Assembly: GCA_016286055.1 (NCBI GenBank)
Contig: JAEERW010000001.1
Location: 124,001 to 188,000, forward strand
Reading direction: 5' to 3'
Source of the DNA: Bacteroidales bacterium
GTDB lineage: Bacteria; Bacteroidota; Bacteroidia; Bacteroidales; UBA3824
Length of the DNA: 64,000 nucleotides
Shown: one piece after another, positions 16,767 to 26,190 of the stretch
Position numbering within the stretch: position 1 is the first letter of the stretch
Layout: each line of letters opens with the position of its first letter
Position numbers and translations under genes: made by a program
The notes under the pieces: model-generated
Databases searched by the model: none
The model's input: only the letters and a program-made list of their open reading frames with translations
What the model was told of the DNA's origin: nothing

Positions 16767-18143
16767 CTATTCTTGTATGCTTCTGCGCTTTACGAATAAC
16801 ATTCTAAAGAGCTCCTCTATTTTGGATACCATTATGATGTCGATAGAGTGGCGGATGTTTTCGATATTCTTTTTGTGGGCGGCTGAAATGAATATTTTCT
16901 TGAATCCGATTTTTTCAGCCTCCACTATGCGTTGCTCTACGCGTGATACAGGACGTATCTCTCCTGTGAGTCCTACTTCGCCCGCGAAGCACACATCGTG
17001 AGGAATAGCAATGTCGAGGTCGCTACTCAATACGGCAGTGATTACCGACATGTCCATTGCTGGATCGTTGATTTTGATGCCGCCTGCTATGTTGAGAAAA
17101 ACATCTTTTGTGTTGAGGCGGAATCCGCAACGGCGTTCCAATACAGCTAATAGCATGTTCAACCGTTTTGTATCGAACCCTGTGGTGCTGCGTTGTGGCA
17201 CTCCGTATGCTGCGGTGCTTACAAGACTCTGAACTTCAATCACAAACGGTCGTAGTCCTTCAACTGCGGCAGAAACAGTTACACCCGATGTGTTGGAGTC
17301 GTGGTGGTGAATAAGCAATTCTCCAGGGTTTGAAACTTGCCGTAAACCATCGCTAAGCATCTCAAATATACCAACTTCGGAGGTGGTTCCGAAACGGTTT
17401 TTTATACCTCGCAACACACGGTAAACGTGCGAACTGTCGCCTTCGAATTGCAAAACGGTGTCTACCATATGCTCCAGAATTTTAGGCCCAGCAATGTTGC
17501 CGTCTTTGTTGATATGTCCGATGAGGATTACAGGTATGTTGTTTTCTTTGGCAAAGCGGATAAGGATGTCGGCACATTCGCGAATCTGAGTCACCGTGCC
17601 GGGCGAGGATTCGGCGTTGACTGTGCGCAGTGTTTGTATAGAGTCGATAACCACAAGCGCAGGTTGTGCCTCGCGTATGGCAGGGATAATGTTTTCTACG
17701 GTTACTTCGCAGAGTATAAGGCAGTTGTCGGTAGATTTTTTTATGCGGTCGGCACGCAGTTTTATCTGCGACGCACTTTCTTCGCCCGAAACATATAGCG
17801 TTTTTTGGGGGATATTGAGTGCAATCTGTATCGAGAGCGTGCTTTTGCCAATACCTGGCTCGCCGCCGATGAGTATTACCGACCCCGGTACAATGCCACC
17901 GCCAAGCACACGGTTAAATTCTGTGTTGTTGGTGTCGATTCGCACTACGGTATCGGTTTTAATGTCTGAAATCTTTACAGGACGCACTTCTGATGCCTGA
18001 AAAACTCCCGACGAGGGTTTGATTGTGTTGGTAACAACCTCTTCTACAAAGGTGTTCCACTGCTGGCACGACGGACATTTGCCGATCCACTTAGGCGAGG
18101 AGGCTCCGCAGTTTTGACATATATATACGCTTTTTTGCTTCAT
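16767..18143 (-). CDS. radA: DNA repair protein RadA
   Basis: RadA (Sms) is a RecA-like ATPase that promotes branch migration in recombinational repair. The ATG at 18143 gives 458 aa starting MKQKSVYICQNCGA; a TTG two codons upstream is less likely. The zinc finger is CQNCG...CPSCQQW (residues 8-28). Walker A is GGEPGIGKSTLS near 92, and the RadA-specific KNRFGTTSEVGIFEM lies near 250. The C-terminal Lon-like domain (about 270-450) contains GGIKINDPAMDMSV and FAGEVGLTGEIRPV. It lies 18 bases downstream of the Ig-like lipoprotein gene and may share its transcript. Confidence 0.96.
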   Translation of the reverse strand: MKQKSVYICQNCGASSPKWIGKCPSCQQWNTFVEEVVTNTIKPSSGVFQASEVRPVKISDIKTDTVVRIDTNNTEFNRVLGGGIVPGSVILIGGEPGIGKSTLSIQIALNIPQKTLYVSGEESASQIKLRADRIKKSTDNCLILCEVTVENIIPAIREAQPALVVIDSIQTLRTVNAESSPGTVTQIRECADILIRFAKENNIPVILIGHINKDGNIAGPKILEHMVDTVLQFEGDSSHVYRVLRGIKNRFGTTSEVGIFEMLSDGLRQVSNPGELLIHHHDSNTSGVTVSAAVEGLRPFVIEVQSLVSTAAYGVPQRSTTGFDTKRLNMLLAVLERRCGFRLNTKDVFLNIAGGIKINDPAMDMSVITAVLSSDLDIAIPHDVCFAGEVGLTGEIRPVSRVEQRIVEAEKIGFKKIFISAAHKKNIENIRHSIDIIMVSKIEELFRMLFVKRRSIQE

Positions 18144-18161
18144 TTTCAATTATTTATTATC

Positions 18162-21137
18162 TCACAACTTCCATGTGACATCTACATTCCATTTTGACTT
18201 TACGTTTTGTTTACGAGGATAGGCAATAACTTTTTCGGGATAGATATGTTGCAGATAATCACCAGTATCCCATTTTTTGTTGCTGTTGCGGTCGTGAATG
18301 ATTTTCAGTGTGTATTCGTCGGGAACAATATAGTCGAAAACTATCTTGCCATCGCAAGAGGCTGTTTTTGAATATACAATTTTGTCGTCCTTGTTGCAAA
18401 GGCACACGATAAGCATTCCAGAGGAGAGCGTTGTATAGTTGGCAATTGAGTCGGTAACCAGAGGAGTGCGTTTGCGAATGCGCACCCGTGCGGTGTCGAT
18501 ATCTTCAAAAGGCGGCAGGTCTTCGTCGATGTCGGGATAATGTTCTATGTTTCCAGTGTTGAGCAGGTTAATGGTCATACTGCCGTAATAATCTTCGGTG
18601 CGTATAGTACCTTGACTACATAAATATTGGTTAGGAGTGTTTAGTATGCTGGTAAACACCGAGTCGTCAACTACAAGTTCGTATTTTTTAGCAGGTTCCC
18701 ATTTGTATTTGATTAGTTTGTCGCGCAGGTGTAGCGTGTCGGCAATCAGCTCGTATTTTACAGGAATACGCAGTGTGGCAGACACTTGGTTCTTGGCGGC
18801 TTCTTCTTTCTCCTTTTGTTTTTCCAACCCCACATTGCTTCGGCGTCGTGATTGATTGTTTTGATTTGTTTGTGTGTTGGCTTCTTTTGGTTTTGCGGTT
18901 GTCAGAGTGTCGGTTTGTGTGTAATAGTTGTCGAACCGATCGCAGGTCTGGTACGAGATAGAATAGTGGAGCGTGTCGAGATTTGCCGCAAAACTATTTA
19001 GTAAAACTGTCATAGTGTCTTGTGTTTCTGATAGTTGGATGTTGTACCAGTTGTAGTTGTAAACGGTATCAACAATATTTAGGTACGGATTAGTTTTGAG
19101 CGGATATTTAAATACAAACAGCAATGTGTCGTTTCCAATGCGTTTTACAGATTTGATTTTTTGTGCTTTAATTTCGTAGATAGCAAAAATGGTATCTCTG
19201 AAAAAGCGTTCAGAAATTTTGTTGTTTTTTGTTTTAATGTATCTGTCGAAAGTTGAGAGCTTTATGGCAAGAGTGTCTTTGTTTATGGCAGCTGTGTCGC
19301 GCATAACAATTGTTAACCTGTTGTCGATGGGATAGGTGTCGGCCCAAACATCGTAAGTGGTTGATACATTGATGGTAGAGATGTCTGTTTCGCGCACAAG
19401 CGGTTTTTCAAACACAATTTTTATACTGTCGCGTGAAGGGCGTTCAAATTTGAGCCTTTTTTGCGAAATAATGTTTGTGGGCACAGTATCGCGGAGTTTT
19501 TGCACTTCGCCTAAGTAATAGTCGTTGTAGTGCTTGAGCAAGTTTTTAAAACGGCCTTTCTTAACCATGGCAGTGTCGGTGATGGTAATGTTCACTGTGT
19601 CGCGATTTTCGTTATAGGTGGCTGTGTACCAGTTTTCGTCAACTTTTGTGTCGGTTGGGTAGAAAATTATGTCACCTTTGACACCCCGCTTGAATACAAG
19701 TCTGAAATGCGCACTATCCAATCTAGCTGCTTTAATAAGTTTCTGGTTCATGTCGTCTTCAAATGTGGTGTCGCAGAGTTGGTAAAGGTGGATTTTTGTT
19801 GTGTCTATTTTAGATGTGGGCACAGGAATCTCTATGGAAGCCAGTCCGTTGAGGTCGAAATCGCCGTTGAAATTTGTCTTAACAATGAAATTCAGCGAAT
19901 CGATGTTTGGCTTTTCTATTTTCGTATCTTGTGCGTTTTTATCCTTGGCTTTAGGTTTTTTGGGAGCGTAACGCAGACTTAGGGTGTCGGTTTCGGTGGT
20001 AGGGTTTTGCAGCGAGTCGATAGTAGGGAAGGTTACGCGTAGTTGCAATGAGTCGTTTCGCACATCAGCGGTATCCAACAGCCACACAAACAGGCTGTCG
20101 CGCTGGTAGTTGAAATCGTAAAACATTTTTGGCGATTTTAAAGTGTCGTCTACATAAGAGATTATTATAGAGTCGTTTTCAATAGACTTGTTGAATCCGA
20201 TGAAAAATCTTTGCCTGATGTCTCTTGAGCGTTCAGAGATGTATTGTATTGTCTTTATCTGATTGAATGCAACCAAGTTGAGGTTGTTAGGCGTAGTATA
20301 TAGAATGTTTTGGATAATAACGGTGTCGTTTTGCAGGGTGTCGATAATTCTGTGTCCGGGTTCGCCTGAATGTAGAATAGTTCCAGCAGGAAGCGAGTCT
20401 ATTTTAGTAACAGTTTGAGCCTCTGGTATTACAATGGTGTTGATATATCCTATTTTCTCGTTTTCGAGGTCGAATTTTTGAGTTTCGTTGATGTCGCCGA
20501 GAACAAAAATCTTGTATTGACCGGGCGATATGTTTTTAACTTTGAAATGTCCTGACGAGTCGGTGCGTGTGATATATGTAGGTTTGTATTTGAGGAAACA
20601 CGAATCCTCGTTGAGCACGTTTTCAGCGTAAATGCCCACGAGCAGATTATCTTCTTGTTTGAGAGTTTCGGCATCTCTTACTGTGCCGCTTATGGCAAAA
20701 CTATCGCACACAGCTCCTGTGGAGAACACAAAGTTGTAATCAGGTTCGTGATTGCCTTCGTGAAAATCTTGAATACAGTCGAAAAACTGTAATGTGTATG
20801 TGGTGTCGTTGCGGAGCGGCTCTTTGAACTTGGTGATAAGTTTTTTGCCACGTATTTTGATCTTGGGCGTTTTTTCGTAATGCGGTGGCGACATGAGAAA
20901 TTTCTGGTCGATTTTTTCGAGGGTGAAAAACTCATCGAATTTCAATTTAGCCTTTTTGCCGTGAAAGTTCCCAGAGTATATTTTGGGTTTCGACCTTTTG
21001 AGTATGGGTGCGGCAGTGTCATCTTCGCCTCCTCCAATAGTGCCTACTTGGGCGCACGAGAACATCAAGGCAGAAAACATAGCCGTTATAATGGCTGTTT
21101 TGAGCGTAAATATTAATTTGTTTTTTATAATAATCAT
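18162..21137 (-). CDS. Large Ig-like lipoprotein
   Basis: 991 aa. The N-terminus has a hydrophobic segment ending in a lipobox (LMFSC, Cys about 28), then AQVGTIGGGEDDTAAP, the typical start of a Bacteroidetes lipoprotein family with an SbsA-like Ig domain. Residues about 40-145 form that Ig-like domain (FDEFFTLEKIDQKFLMSPP... TYTLQF). The region near 146-235 resembles a carboxypeptidase-regulatory-like or prealbumin-type domain (AISGTVRDAETLKQ, DSSGHFKVKNISPGQYKI). The remainder is rich in beta strands and Asp/Thr. The C-terminus ends with a second such segment (GKIVFDYIVPDEYTLKIIHDRNSNKKWDTGDYL). It is probably outer-membrane anchored; the role is unknown. Confidence 0.8.
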   Translation of the reverse strand: MIIIKNKLIFTLKTAIITAMFSALMFSCAQVGTIGGGEDDTAAPILKRSKPKIYSGNFHGKKAKLKFDEFFTLEKIDQKFLMSPPHYEKTPKIKIRGKKLITKFKEPLRNDTTYTLQFFDCIQDFHEGNHEPDYNFVFSTGAVCDSFAISGTVRDAETLKQEDNLLVGIYAENVLNEDSCFLKYKPTYITRTDSSGHFKVKNISPGQYKIFVLGDINETQKFDLENEKIGYINTIVIPEAQTVTKIDSLPAGTILHSGEPGHRIIDTLQNDTVIIQNILYTTPNNLNLVAFNQIKTIQYISERSRDIRQRFFIGFNKSIENDSIIISYVDDTLKSPKMFYDFNYQRDSLFVWLLDTADVRNDSLQLRVTFPTIDSLQNPTTETDTLSLRYAPKKPKAKDKNAQDTKIEKPNIDSLNFIVKTNFNGDFDLNGLASIEIPVPTSKIDTTKIHLYQLCDTTFEDDMNQKLIKAARLDSAHFRLVFKRGVKGDIIFYPTDTKVDENWYTATYNENRDTVNITITDTAMVKKGRFKNLLKHYNDYYLGEVQKLRDTVPTNIISQKRLKFERPSRDSIKIVFEKPLVRETDISTINVSTTYDVWADTYPIDNRLTIVMRDTAAINKDTLAIKLSTFDRYIKTKNNKISERFFRDTIFAIYEIKAQKIKSVKRIGNDTLLFVFKYPLKTNPYLNIVDTVYNYNWYNIQLSETQDTMTVLLNSFAANLDTLHYSISYQTCDRFDNYYTQTDTLTTAKPKEANTQTNQNNQSRRRSNVGLEKQKEKEEAAKNQVSATLRIPVKYELIADTLHLRDKLIKYKWEPAKKYELVVDDSVFTSILNTPNQYLCSQGTIRTEDYYGSMTINLLNTGNIEHYPDIDEDLPPFEDIDTARVRIRKRTPLVTDSIANYTTLSSGMLIVCLCNKDDKIVYSKTASCDGKIVFDYIVPDEYTLKIIHDRNSNKKWDTGDYLQHIYPEKVIAYPRKQNVKSKWNVDVTWKL

Positions 21138-21244
21138 TTTAATTGAGCAATTTTTGATATTTTTGGCAAAGAAAACAAAAAAACATCATTTTTCGGCTAA
21201 TAAAATGCCACAATAGTAATGATTTCACAATTTGTTAAAAACTG

Positions 21245-22207
21245 ATGAACACAAATAGCCTTTATACACCGCTCTGCGAAATGATTAGGACAATTTCGCT
21301 AAAAGAGTCAAAAAAAATTGTAATACTGCCTAAACTGTTAAAAGGCGGACTTCGTTTTGTAAAATTTGTTAAGACCAAAACAGAATTGTCGGCTGCGCAA
21401 ACTATTCATCGTATAGCACCAAACCTTGTATATCCCGAAAAGGCGTATATCGCAGCCAAGGGCCGACTCTCGGCTTTGTTTTCGTTTGGAAGTTTGGCAT
21501 CTAAAAATCAACCTGACGTACTGCGCAACGATGTTTCCCTTGCCGAGGGTTTTGTGTTGAAATCGGCTCAAGCTTATCGTGTAAACTATTCGCGGTTGAT
21601 GACTGCTTGCGCTCGTACTTTGGCACAAGGCAGGTGTGAGCTTTTGGATTCGGCTCAGGCCTCGCCCGAAGTTAATTCGCTGCCTGTTGTAATGTTGGAA
21701 GGTGTTTTGCGGGGTTCGCCAGTAAAAAAATCGCTGATGATACCTTTCAACGATGCCGAAATATGGCTTATTAATCGTGGCAACTCGTTTTATATAATTG
21801 GAATCAATATTTGTGACACCCATTTAATTGTGGATATAGTAAACTCTGTGTTGCATCATGCTGGTGTTTATCTTAAAAACTTTTCTAAGTCGATATTGTT
21901 TAATATCAATAAGTTGGATATGTTTTTTGAAGCATGGCTTAAAGATGTGGATGCTTCATCTGTTAGCTTGGATGGATGCGCATTTCCGTTTTCGCCATCG
22001 GCTCCCGATGTGATAGGCTATGCTGACATGAAGTTCGACGAGGTGAAACGCATGGATGTGGATGTTACCACTTTTAAAAATGCGGTTTTTGACTTTGGAA
22101 CTCATATCGACGAGATAATAGAGGATACCTACAACCTTTATCCAGAATACCACAATGGAGCAAAGGCGTTTGACGCTGCTGTGGAACGTTGGAAAAATGC
22201 CGAATAG
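21245..22207 (+). CDS. Conserved-looking protein of unknown function
   Basis: 320 aa, cytosolic by appearance (no signal peptide or membrane helix). The N-terminal third is basic (LKESKKIVILPKLLKGGLRFVKFVKTKTEL). A middle segment includes SLMIPFNDAEIWLINRGNSFYIIGINICD. The C-terminal part is acidic (FGTHIDEIIEDTYNLYPEYHNGAKAFDAAVERW). I recognise no family. A TATTTTTG at 21158-21165 could be its -7 element. It converges on the LolE-type permease gene, 5 bases from its stop, so the two stops share a very short spacer. Confidence 0.6.
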   Translation: MNTNSLYTPLCEMIRTISLKESKKIVILPKLLKGGLRFVKFVKTKTELSAAQTIHRIAPNLVYPEKAYIAAKGRLSALFSFGSLASKNQPDVLRNDVSLAEGFVLKSAQAYRVNYSRLMTACARTLAQGRCELLDSAQASPEVNSLPVVMLEGVLRGSPVKKSLMIPFNDAEIWLINRGNSFYIIGINICDTHLIVDIVNSVLHHAGVYLKNFSKSILFNINKLDMFFEAWLKDVDASSVSLDGCAFPFSPSAPDVIGYADMKFDEVKRMDVDVTTFKNAVFDFGTHIDEIIEDTYNLYPEYHNGAKAFDAAVERWKNAE

Positions 22208-22212
22208 CGTAG

Positions 22213-23412
22213 CTATTTGATTCTGCGTGCAGGAATTACCGAAGCCACAAATCCGATGAGTATTACGGCTAATAATGAGATGATTATATCCCAAAGTCTG
22301 ATGTCAACAGGGTAGGAGTTGATAATGAACGAGCCTTCGGGAAACTCTATTACACCGAAATGCTTTTGTATCAGGCATAAAGCAATTCCTAATGCCATCC
22401 CCGCTACCGATCCTATTATGGTTATAAGCCGTCCGGTGTTTACAAAAATATTGTGAATGAATGTCTTGTCGGCACCAAGGTGCGAGAGGGTTTCGATGTC
22501 GCCCTTCTTGTCGATGATGAGCATGGTGAGTGCACCTATGATATTAAACGAGGCTATTATAAAAATGAATATCAGCATAACAAAAATGGAGAGTTTTTCG
22601 CTCTTCATAATCTTGTAGAGAAGGTCTTGCTGCTGATATCGGTCTTTTACAGTAAACGTGTCGCCAATAATCTCTTTGATTTTGTCGGCAACATCGTTGG
22701 GATTGGCATCTGGCTGGCAAAAAATTTCTATCGACGACACTTCGTCAGGCTCATAATTTAGCAGTACACGTGCAAAACTGATAGGTACGTAAACAAATTT
22801 GGAGTCATAGTCTTGATGGATGTGAAACACTCCTGATGGCATTGCCAAGGAGCTGCGGAAAGCCTCTTCGGGTACAAGTGTTATATGCTCGTTGCGTATT
22901 GGTACGTAGATTTTGAGGTAGTGAAAGCCATTGACCACCACTTGAAGTTTGCTGGCTATGTCGCTGCCCAATACGCACATAGGATTGTTGAAATTGTCTT
23001 TAAGAACAAAACCGCCTACAAACGTGGCGTCGGGTACGCCGTTGCATTGCACATAGTTAGAATCAACGCCTTTGATTACTGATATCAGTTGGTGTTTTTC
23101 GTATTGGAAAAGCGCTGTTTCTTCGATGTTTTCAACAAAGTGCCTAACTCCTTCTAAGGCAATTATCTGTTGTTTTTTTATGCTGTCAACTTGGAATGTT
23201 TTGCCACGAAGCGATTCTATTTTAATGTCGGGATCCACTTGGTTCATAAGTCCGCGCACCACCATGTCGAACCCGTTGAAAACCGATAGAATAACTATAA
23301 GTGCTGCAGTCATGCCCGCTACACCGAAAATCGAAATCTTGGCGATGATGTTGACAAGATTCCGTTTTCCGCCGAAAAGGTAACGCAGTGATATTTGCAG
23401 CGGGAGTTTCAT
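22213..23412 (-). CDS. LolC/LolE-type ABC transporter permease (FtsX family)
   Basis: 399 aa. One N-terminal transmembrane helix (about 24-46, within GVAGMTAALIVILSVFNGFDMVV), a periplasmic domain (about 50-270) and three C-terminal helices (about 275-300, 320-345 and 370-393) give the four-helix MacB/LolC/E topology. Conserved segments include ISRYLFGGKRN-like LRYLFGGKRNLVNIIAKIS and LGADKTFIHNIFVNTGRLI. In lipoprotein release such permeases work with a LolD ATPase, which is not in the window. It lies 7 bases downstream of the methyltransferase gene and follows rbfA, a gene order often seen in Bacteroidetes. Confidence 0.85.
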   Translation of the reverse strand: MKLPLQISLRYLFGGKRNLVNIIAKISIFGVAGMTAALIVILSVFNGFDMVVRGLMNQVDPDIKIESLRGKTFQVDSIKKQQIIALEGVRHFVENIEETALFQYEKHQLISVIKGVDSNYVQCNGVPDATFVGGFVLKDNFNNPMCVLGSDIASKLQVVVNGFHYLKIYVPIRNEHITLVPEEAFRSSLAMPSGVFHIHQDYDSKFVYVPISFARVLLNYEPDEVSSIEIFCQPDANPNDVADKIKEIIGDTFTVKDRYQQQDLLYKIMKSEKLSIFVMLIFIFIIASFNIIGALTMLIIDKKGDIETLSHLGADKTFIHNIFVNTGRLITIIGSVAGMALGIALCLIQKHFGVIEFPEGSFIINSYPVDIRLWDIIISLLAVILIGFVASVIPARRIK

Positions 23413-23419
23413 AATGCGC

Positions 23420-24232
23420 TTATTTTATGGCTTTTACAATAAGTCCAGTGCCGGTTTTGTGGTTGGTGATGGTGTCGATCCAATCTAATACAAACGCCCA
23501 GGGAAATGTGACTATATAATAAGGTATCAGCACAATGAACATCAACTTGCTGAAATTGAGCATCATAATAGGCCATTTCATGCTCAGACGCCACGCAATG
23601 CTGCCGGGAGTGCCGTAGGAGTAGCGTTTTTCAACCTTTGAGAATCCTGCGCGGAGCAGTTTCTGCTCAATGTCGTTAATGTTGTAGCCGTCGCGCACAT
23701 GCTCGTCGATAAATGAGTGGTCGTCTTCGTCGTGCACATCGCTGCCGCCTTTGTCGCTCGGGGTGGAGATGAGCAGCACTCCGCCTTGTTTCATGCTGTC
23801 GCAAAGGTTTTTGAATACAAGTTCGTCTTCAAGTATATGCTCCATCACGTCTACCGATAGCACTAAGTCGTATTTGTTGGGGTCGGTAAATTTGGTGAGG
23901 TCGGCATATTGAAATTTTACACGGTTGGCGCGGTTTATCTTGTTGAAAAACTGATTGCAGTCTTCGATTTGTTCTTCTTTTACGTCAACGCCAAGCACCT
24001 GAGTCTTGGGTAGATATGACGACACAAAGAAACTGTACTGTCCAAAACCCGAACCAGCATCTAGCACATAGGCCTCGGTTTTGCGTTTTTTGGAGTATAT
24101 CTTTTTGATTTCGCGCTTTATATACCACGCTCTAAGTAGTAGAATATCAAGTAGTTTGTAAAATATCTTGCGCAGAAACGGTGTCTTGTTGAAAACATTA
24201 CCGAGCGAGCGTTTAACTGGGTCGTACTGCAT
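23420..24232 (-). CDS. Class I SAM-dependent methyltransferase
   Basis: 270 aa. Motif I VLDAGSGFGQYSFF lies near residue 55, followed by LGVDVKEEQIEDC, YADLTKF and the acidic motif DLVLSVDVMEHILED near 133, then GGVLLISTPSD. This is a methyltransferase-11/UbiE-like fold. The C-terminal tail has a hydrophobic segment (FSKLMFIVLIPYYIVTFPWAFVLDWID), so it may be membrane associated and act on a lipid or quinone, which is inference. Its start overlaps the rbfA stop by one base. The substrate cannot be deduced. Confidence 0.82.
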   Translation of the reverse strand: MQYDPVKRSLGNVFNKTPFLRKIFYKLLDILLLRAWYIKREIKKIYSKKRKTEAYVLDAGSGFGQYSFFVSSYLPKTQVLGVDVKEEQIEDCNQFFNKINRANRVKFQYADLTKFTDPNKYDLVLSVDVMEHILEDELVFKNLCDSMKQGGVLLISTPSDKGGSDVHDEDDHSFIDEHVRDGYNINDIEQKLLRAGFSKVEKRYSYGTPGSIAWRLSMKWPIMMLNFSKLMFIVLIPYYIVTFPWAFVLDWIDTITNHKTGTGLIVKAIK

Positions 24233-24591
24233 TATTCTTGGGAGTTGAGGTTTTTATCTTTGCTTAATAACTCTTCGATACGCTCAGCATAGTCGAGACT
24301 TTCGTCGGGCATGAACAGCAAGTCGGGAATACGGCGTAGCTGGTAACGCATTTTAGCCGCGAGTTCGAATCGTATCTGTTTGAGATTGGCAGTAATCTTT
24401 GCCAACACCTTAGTTCTGAGGTTTGGCGGGAAAATGCTGACAAAAATACGCGCTTCGTCTAAATCTGGCGTAATGCGTACTTCGGTTACCGATATGATAA
24501 CACCCTGATAATCGCCTTGATGCGTCAGGAAATATGAAGCCGCCTCTTTTTGTACCAAACGGCTTATTTTGTTCTGTCGTGTAGCGTCCAT
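24232..24591 (-). CDS. rbfA: 30S ribosome-binding factor A
   Basis: RbfA assists late maturation of the 30S subunit and cold adaptation. The ATG at 24591 gives 119 aa starting MDATRQNKISRLVQKEAASYFL; the upstream extension begins with an unlikely codon. The KH-like fold is apparent from VISVTEVRITPDLDEARIFVSIFP and the C-terminal FELAAKMRYQLRRIPDLLFMPDESLDYAERIEELL. The gene heads a run rbfA - methyltransferase - permease. Confidence 0.94.
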   Translation of the reverse strand: MDATRQNKISRLVQKEAASYFLTHQGDYQGVIISVTEVRITPDLDEARIFVSIFPPNLRTKVLAKITANLKQIRFELAAKMRYQLRRIPDLLFMPDESLDYAERIEELLSKDKNLNSQE

Positions 24592-24653
24592 TGTAAAGGT
24601 TTTTAATGTACGCCGCAAAGATATAAAAGAAACGTGATATTAAAAAACGTCCG

Positions 24654-25022
24654 TTATTTTTTGGGTTTGATAACTTCGGCGGCTGCAAGTTTCATTCGCT
24701 CAAAGTATTCGTCGGCGGGCGATTTGCGCATATGGTTTCTTGCTTGGATTTCCTTAATTGGGTTGTCGCTCTTGAACTTAATCTCTTGCAGACGTTTTTC
24801 TTCGGCGGCTCTGGCTTCGTCGCGTCGTTTTTTTTCTTCGGGCGTCATTCCCCTTTCGAGCGATATAGAGTTTAAAGTAGTGGAAAAATCGTTGAGATTT
24901 TGCTTTTCCACAGGGCGTTTTTCTTCGGTGTCGTATTTGTTTTTTCTAAGGACGAACACCATAGCGCCTACAAAGGCGGCTAAAATGATGATTATTATGC
25001 ATGCAAATGCTGATCCGTTCAT
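24654..25022 (-). CDS. Single-pass membrane protein with a charged coiled-coil tail
   Basis: 122 aa. The N-terminal helix (about 6-24, ACIIIIILAAFVGAMVFVL) is followed by a highly charged region with predicted coiled coil (TPEEKKRRDEARAAEEKRLQEIKFK). No known domain. It starts 8 bases downstream of the stop of the Lys/Glu-rich exported protein gene, so both highly charged proteins are probably made together. Confidence 0.55.
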   Translation of the reverse strand: MNGSAFACIIIIILAAFVGAMVFVLRKNKYDTEEKRPVEKQNLNDFSTTLNSISLERGMTPEEKKRRDEARAAEEKRLQEIKFKSDNPIKEIQARNHMRKSPADEYFERMKLAAAEVIKPKK

Positions 25023-25030
25023 TTTGAGTA

Positions 25031-26140
25031 TTATTTAAAAAAGTTTTTGAATAATTTGCGTTTCTTTTTGTTTTTATATTGGTTTTTCATCTTCTTGTTG
25101 GTTTCCTTGTGGTGCTTTTTCATTTTTTTCATGGTTTTGGTATCCTGAATCTGAATAAGCGCCTTTTTAGCCTTTTTGTAGTGCTTGGCTTCTTCGATGC
25201 GTTTTTTGCGCTGTTCACGCTCAAGTTCGCGTTTTTCTTTGGTTTTGAGGTCGCCGCCTTGAGCTGCACGAGTGCGCAATTCTCTTTTGCGCTCTTCTTC
25301 TGCTTTTACTTTCTGTTCTTTCTTCGCTTGCTTTTCGCGCAGTTTTGCGTTTTTCTCATGGTCGATGTGCCCGTCGCCAGAACTTTTCTTGAAGTCTTTG
25401 GTAGCCTTCTTGATCTTTTTCTGTTTTTCTTTTTCTTCGGGCGTTAGGTCTTTTTTCTTTTTCTTGGCTTCTTTGGCTTCTTTTTTCGCCTCTTTCTTTT
25501 CGGCTTTTTTATCTATTTCTTCTGGTTCGGCGGGTTTTACAACGGGTTGTTTCTTGGGTGCATTATCGTCCTCAAATTCAAGACTTTCGCCCTCGTTTAC
25601 AAACTCCTCTTCGGTGCGGAAATCAGAATCAAGCTCTTTTACCTCGTCTTCATCGTCTTCTACAATGCCTTTTTTGGCTTTCTTTTTTTCCTCCTTGGCT
25701 TTGGCTTTGGCGGCTTTTTTGTCTTCTTTGCTTAACTTTTCGTCTTCGGCTTCGCCTTCGTTGGTTTCTTGCTTTTTCAAGGCTTTTTTCTCTTTTTTGG
25801 AGAGTTTCTCTTCGCCTTCTTCTTCGGCGGTTTCGGCTTTCATGGCTTCCTTGGTGGCTTTTTTCTCTGCTTTTTCGGCGGCTTTTTTCTCTTTTTTTAC
25901 TTTTTTCTTTTCCATTTTCGCCTTTTTCTTTTTGTATTTTTTGCTGAGGCGTTTTTTCTTTTTGTTGGATAGCCCTTTTTCCATAAGAAAGCCGTCTTGG
26001 GAGTATTGGCTACCACTGGGCGCTACTTCCATAGAGGGGTTGAACTTGCCAAAGTCAGGTCCTTGAGCCTCTGCCACAGTAAGCGACGAAATGAGTATTA
26101 TCAGCGATAGAAATATAGTTTTTATATATGATGTCTTCAT
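25031..26140 (-). CDS. Exported Lys/Glu-rich low-complexity protein
   Basis: 369 aa with a signal peptide (about 1-26, ISSLTVAEAQ). After a short conserved-looking segment (GPDFGKFNPSMEVAPSGSQYSQDGF) nearly all of the sequence is Lys, Glu, Ala and Arg in KK/EE-rich repeats, such as KKYKKKKAKMEKKKVKKEKK and TPEEKEKQKKIKKATKDFKK. It should form long charged helices and probably coiled coils. The C-terminal end is strongly basic. This codon composition is unlike that of its neighbours and makes the opposite strand spuriously open. Possible roles include binding DNA, nucleic acid or anionic polymers in the periplasm; nothing proves this. Confidence 0.65.
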   Translation of the reverse strand: MKTSYIKTIFLSLIILISSLTVAEAQGPDFGKFNPSMEVAPSGSQYSQDGFLMEKGLSNKKKKRLSKKYKKKKAKMEKKKVKKEKKAAEKAEKKATKEAMKAETAEEEGEEKLSKKEKKALKKQETNEGEAEDEKLSKEDKKAAKAKAKEEKKKAKKGIVEDDEDEVKELDSDFRTEEEFVNEGESLEFEDDNAPKKQPVVKPAEPEEIDKKAEKKEAKKEAKEAKKKKKDLTPEEKEKQKKIKKATKDFKKSSGDGHIDHEKNAKLREKQAKKEQKVKAEEERKRELRTRAAQGGDLKTKEKRELEREQRKKRIEEAKHYKKAKKALIQIQDTKTMKKMKKHHKETNKKMKNQYKNKKKRKLFKNFFK

Positions 26141-26155
26141 CTGAAATTAATTTAA

Positions 26156-26163
26156 TAATTTTG
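26156..26163 (+). promoter_or_regulatory. Probable -7 element for the Rieske-fold lipoprotein gene
   Basis: TAATTTTG, a TAnnTTTG match 27 bases upstream of the GTG start at 26191. There is no clear upstream TTTG partner. Confidence 0.4.
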
Positions 26164-26190
26164 CAGCAAAATTACAATAAATAAAACGCT

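Noticed and set aside
25079..26066. Long plus-strand open frames opposite the Lys/Glu-rich gene, one of 264 aa
   Set aside because: They encode Ser/Phe/Leu-only low complexity, the expected complement of AAA/GAA-rich codons, and lack any motif or promoter.
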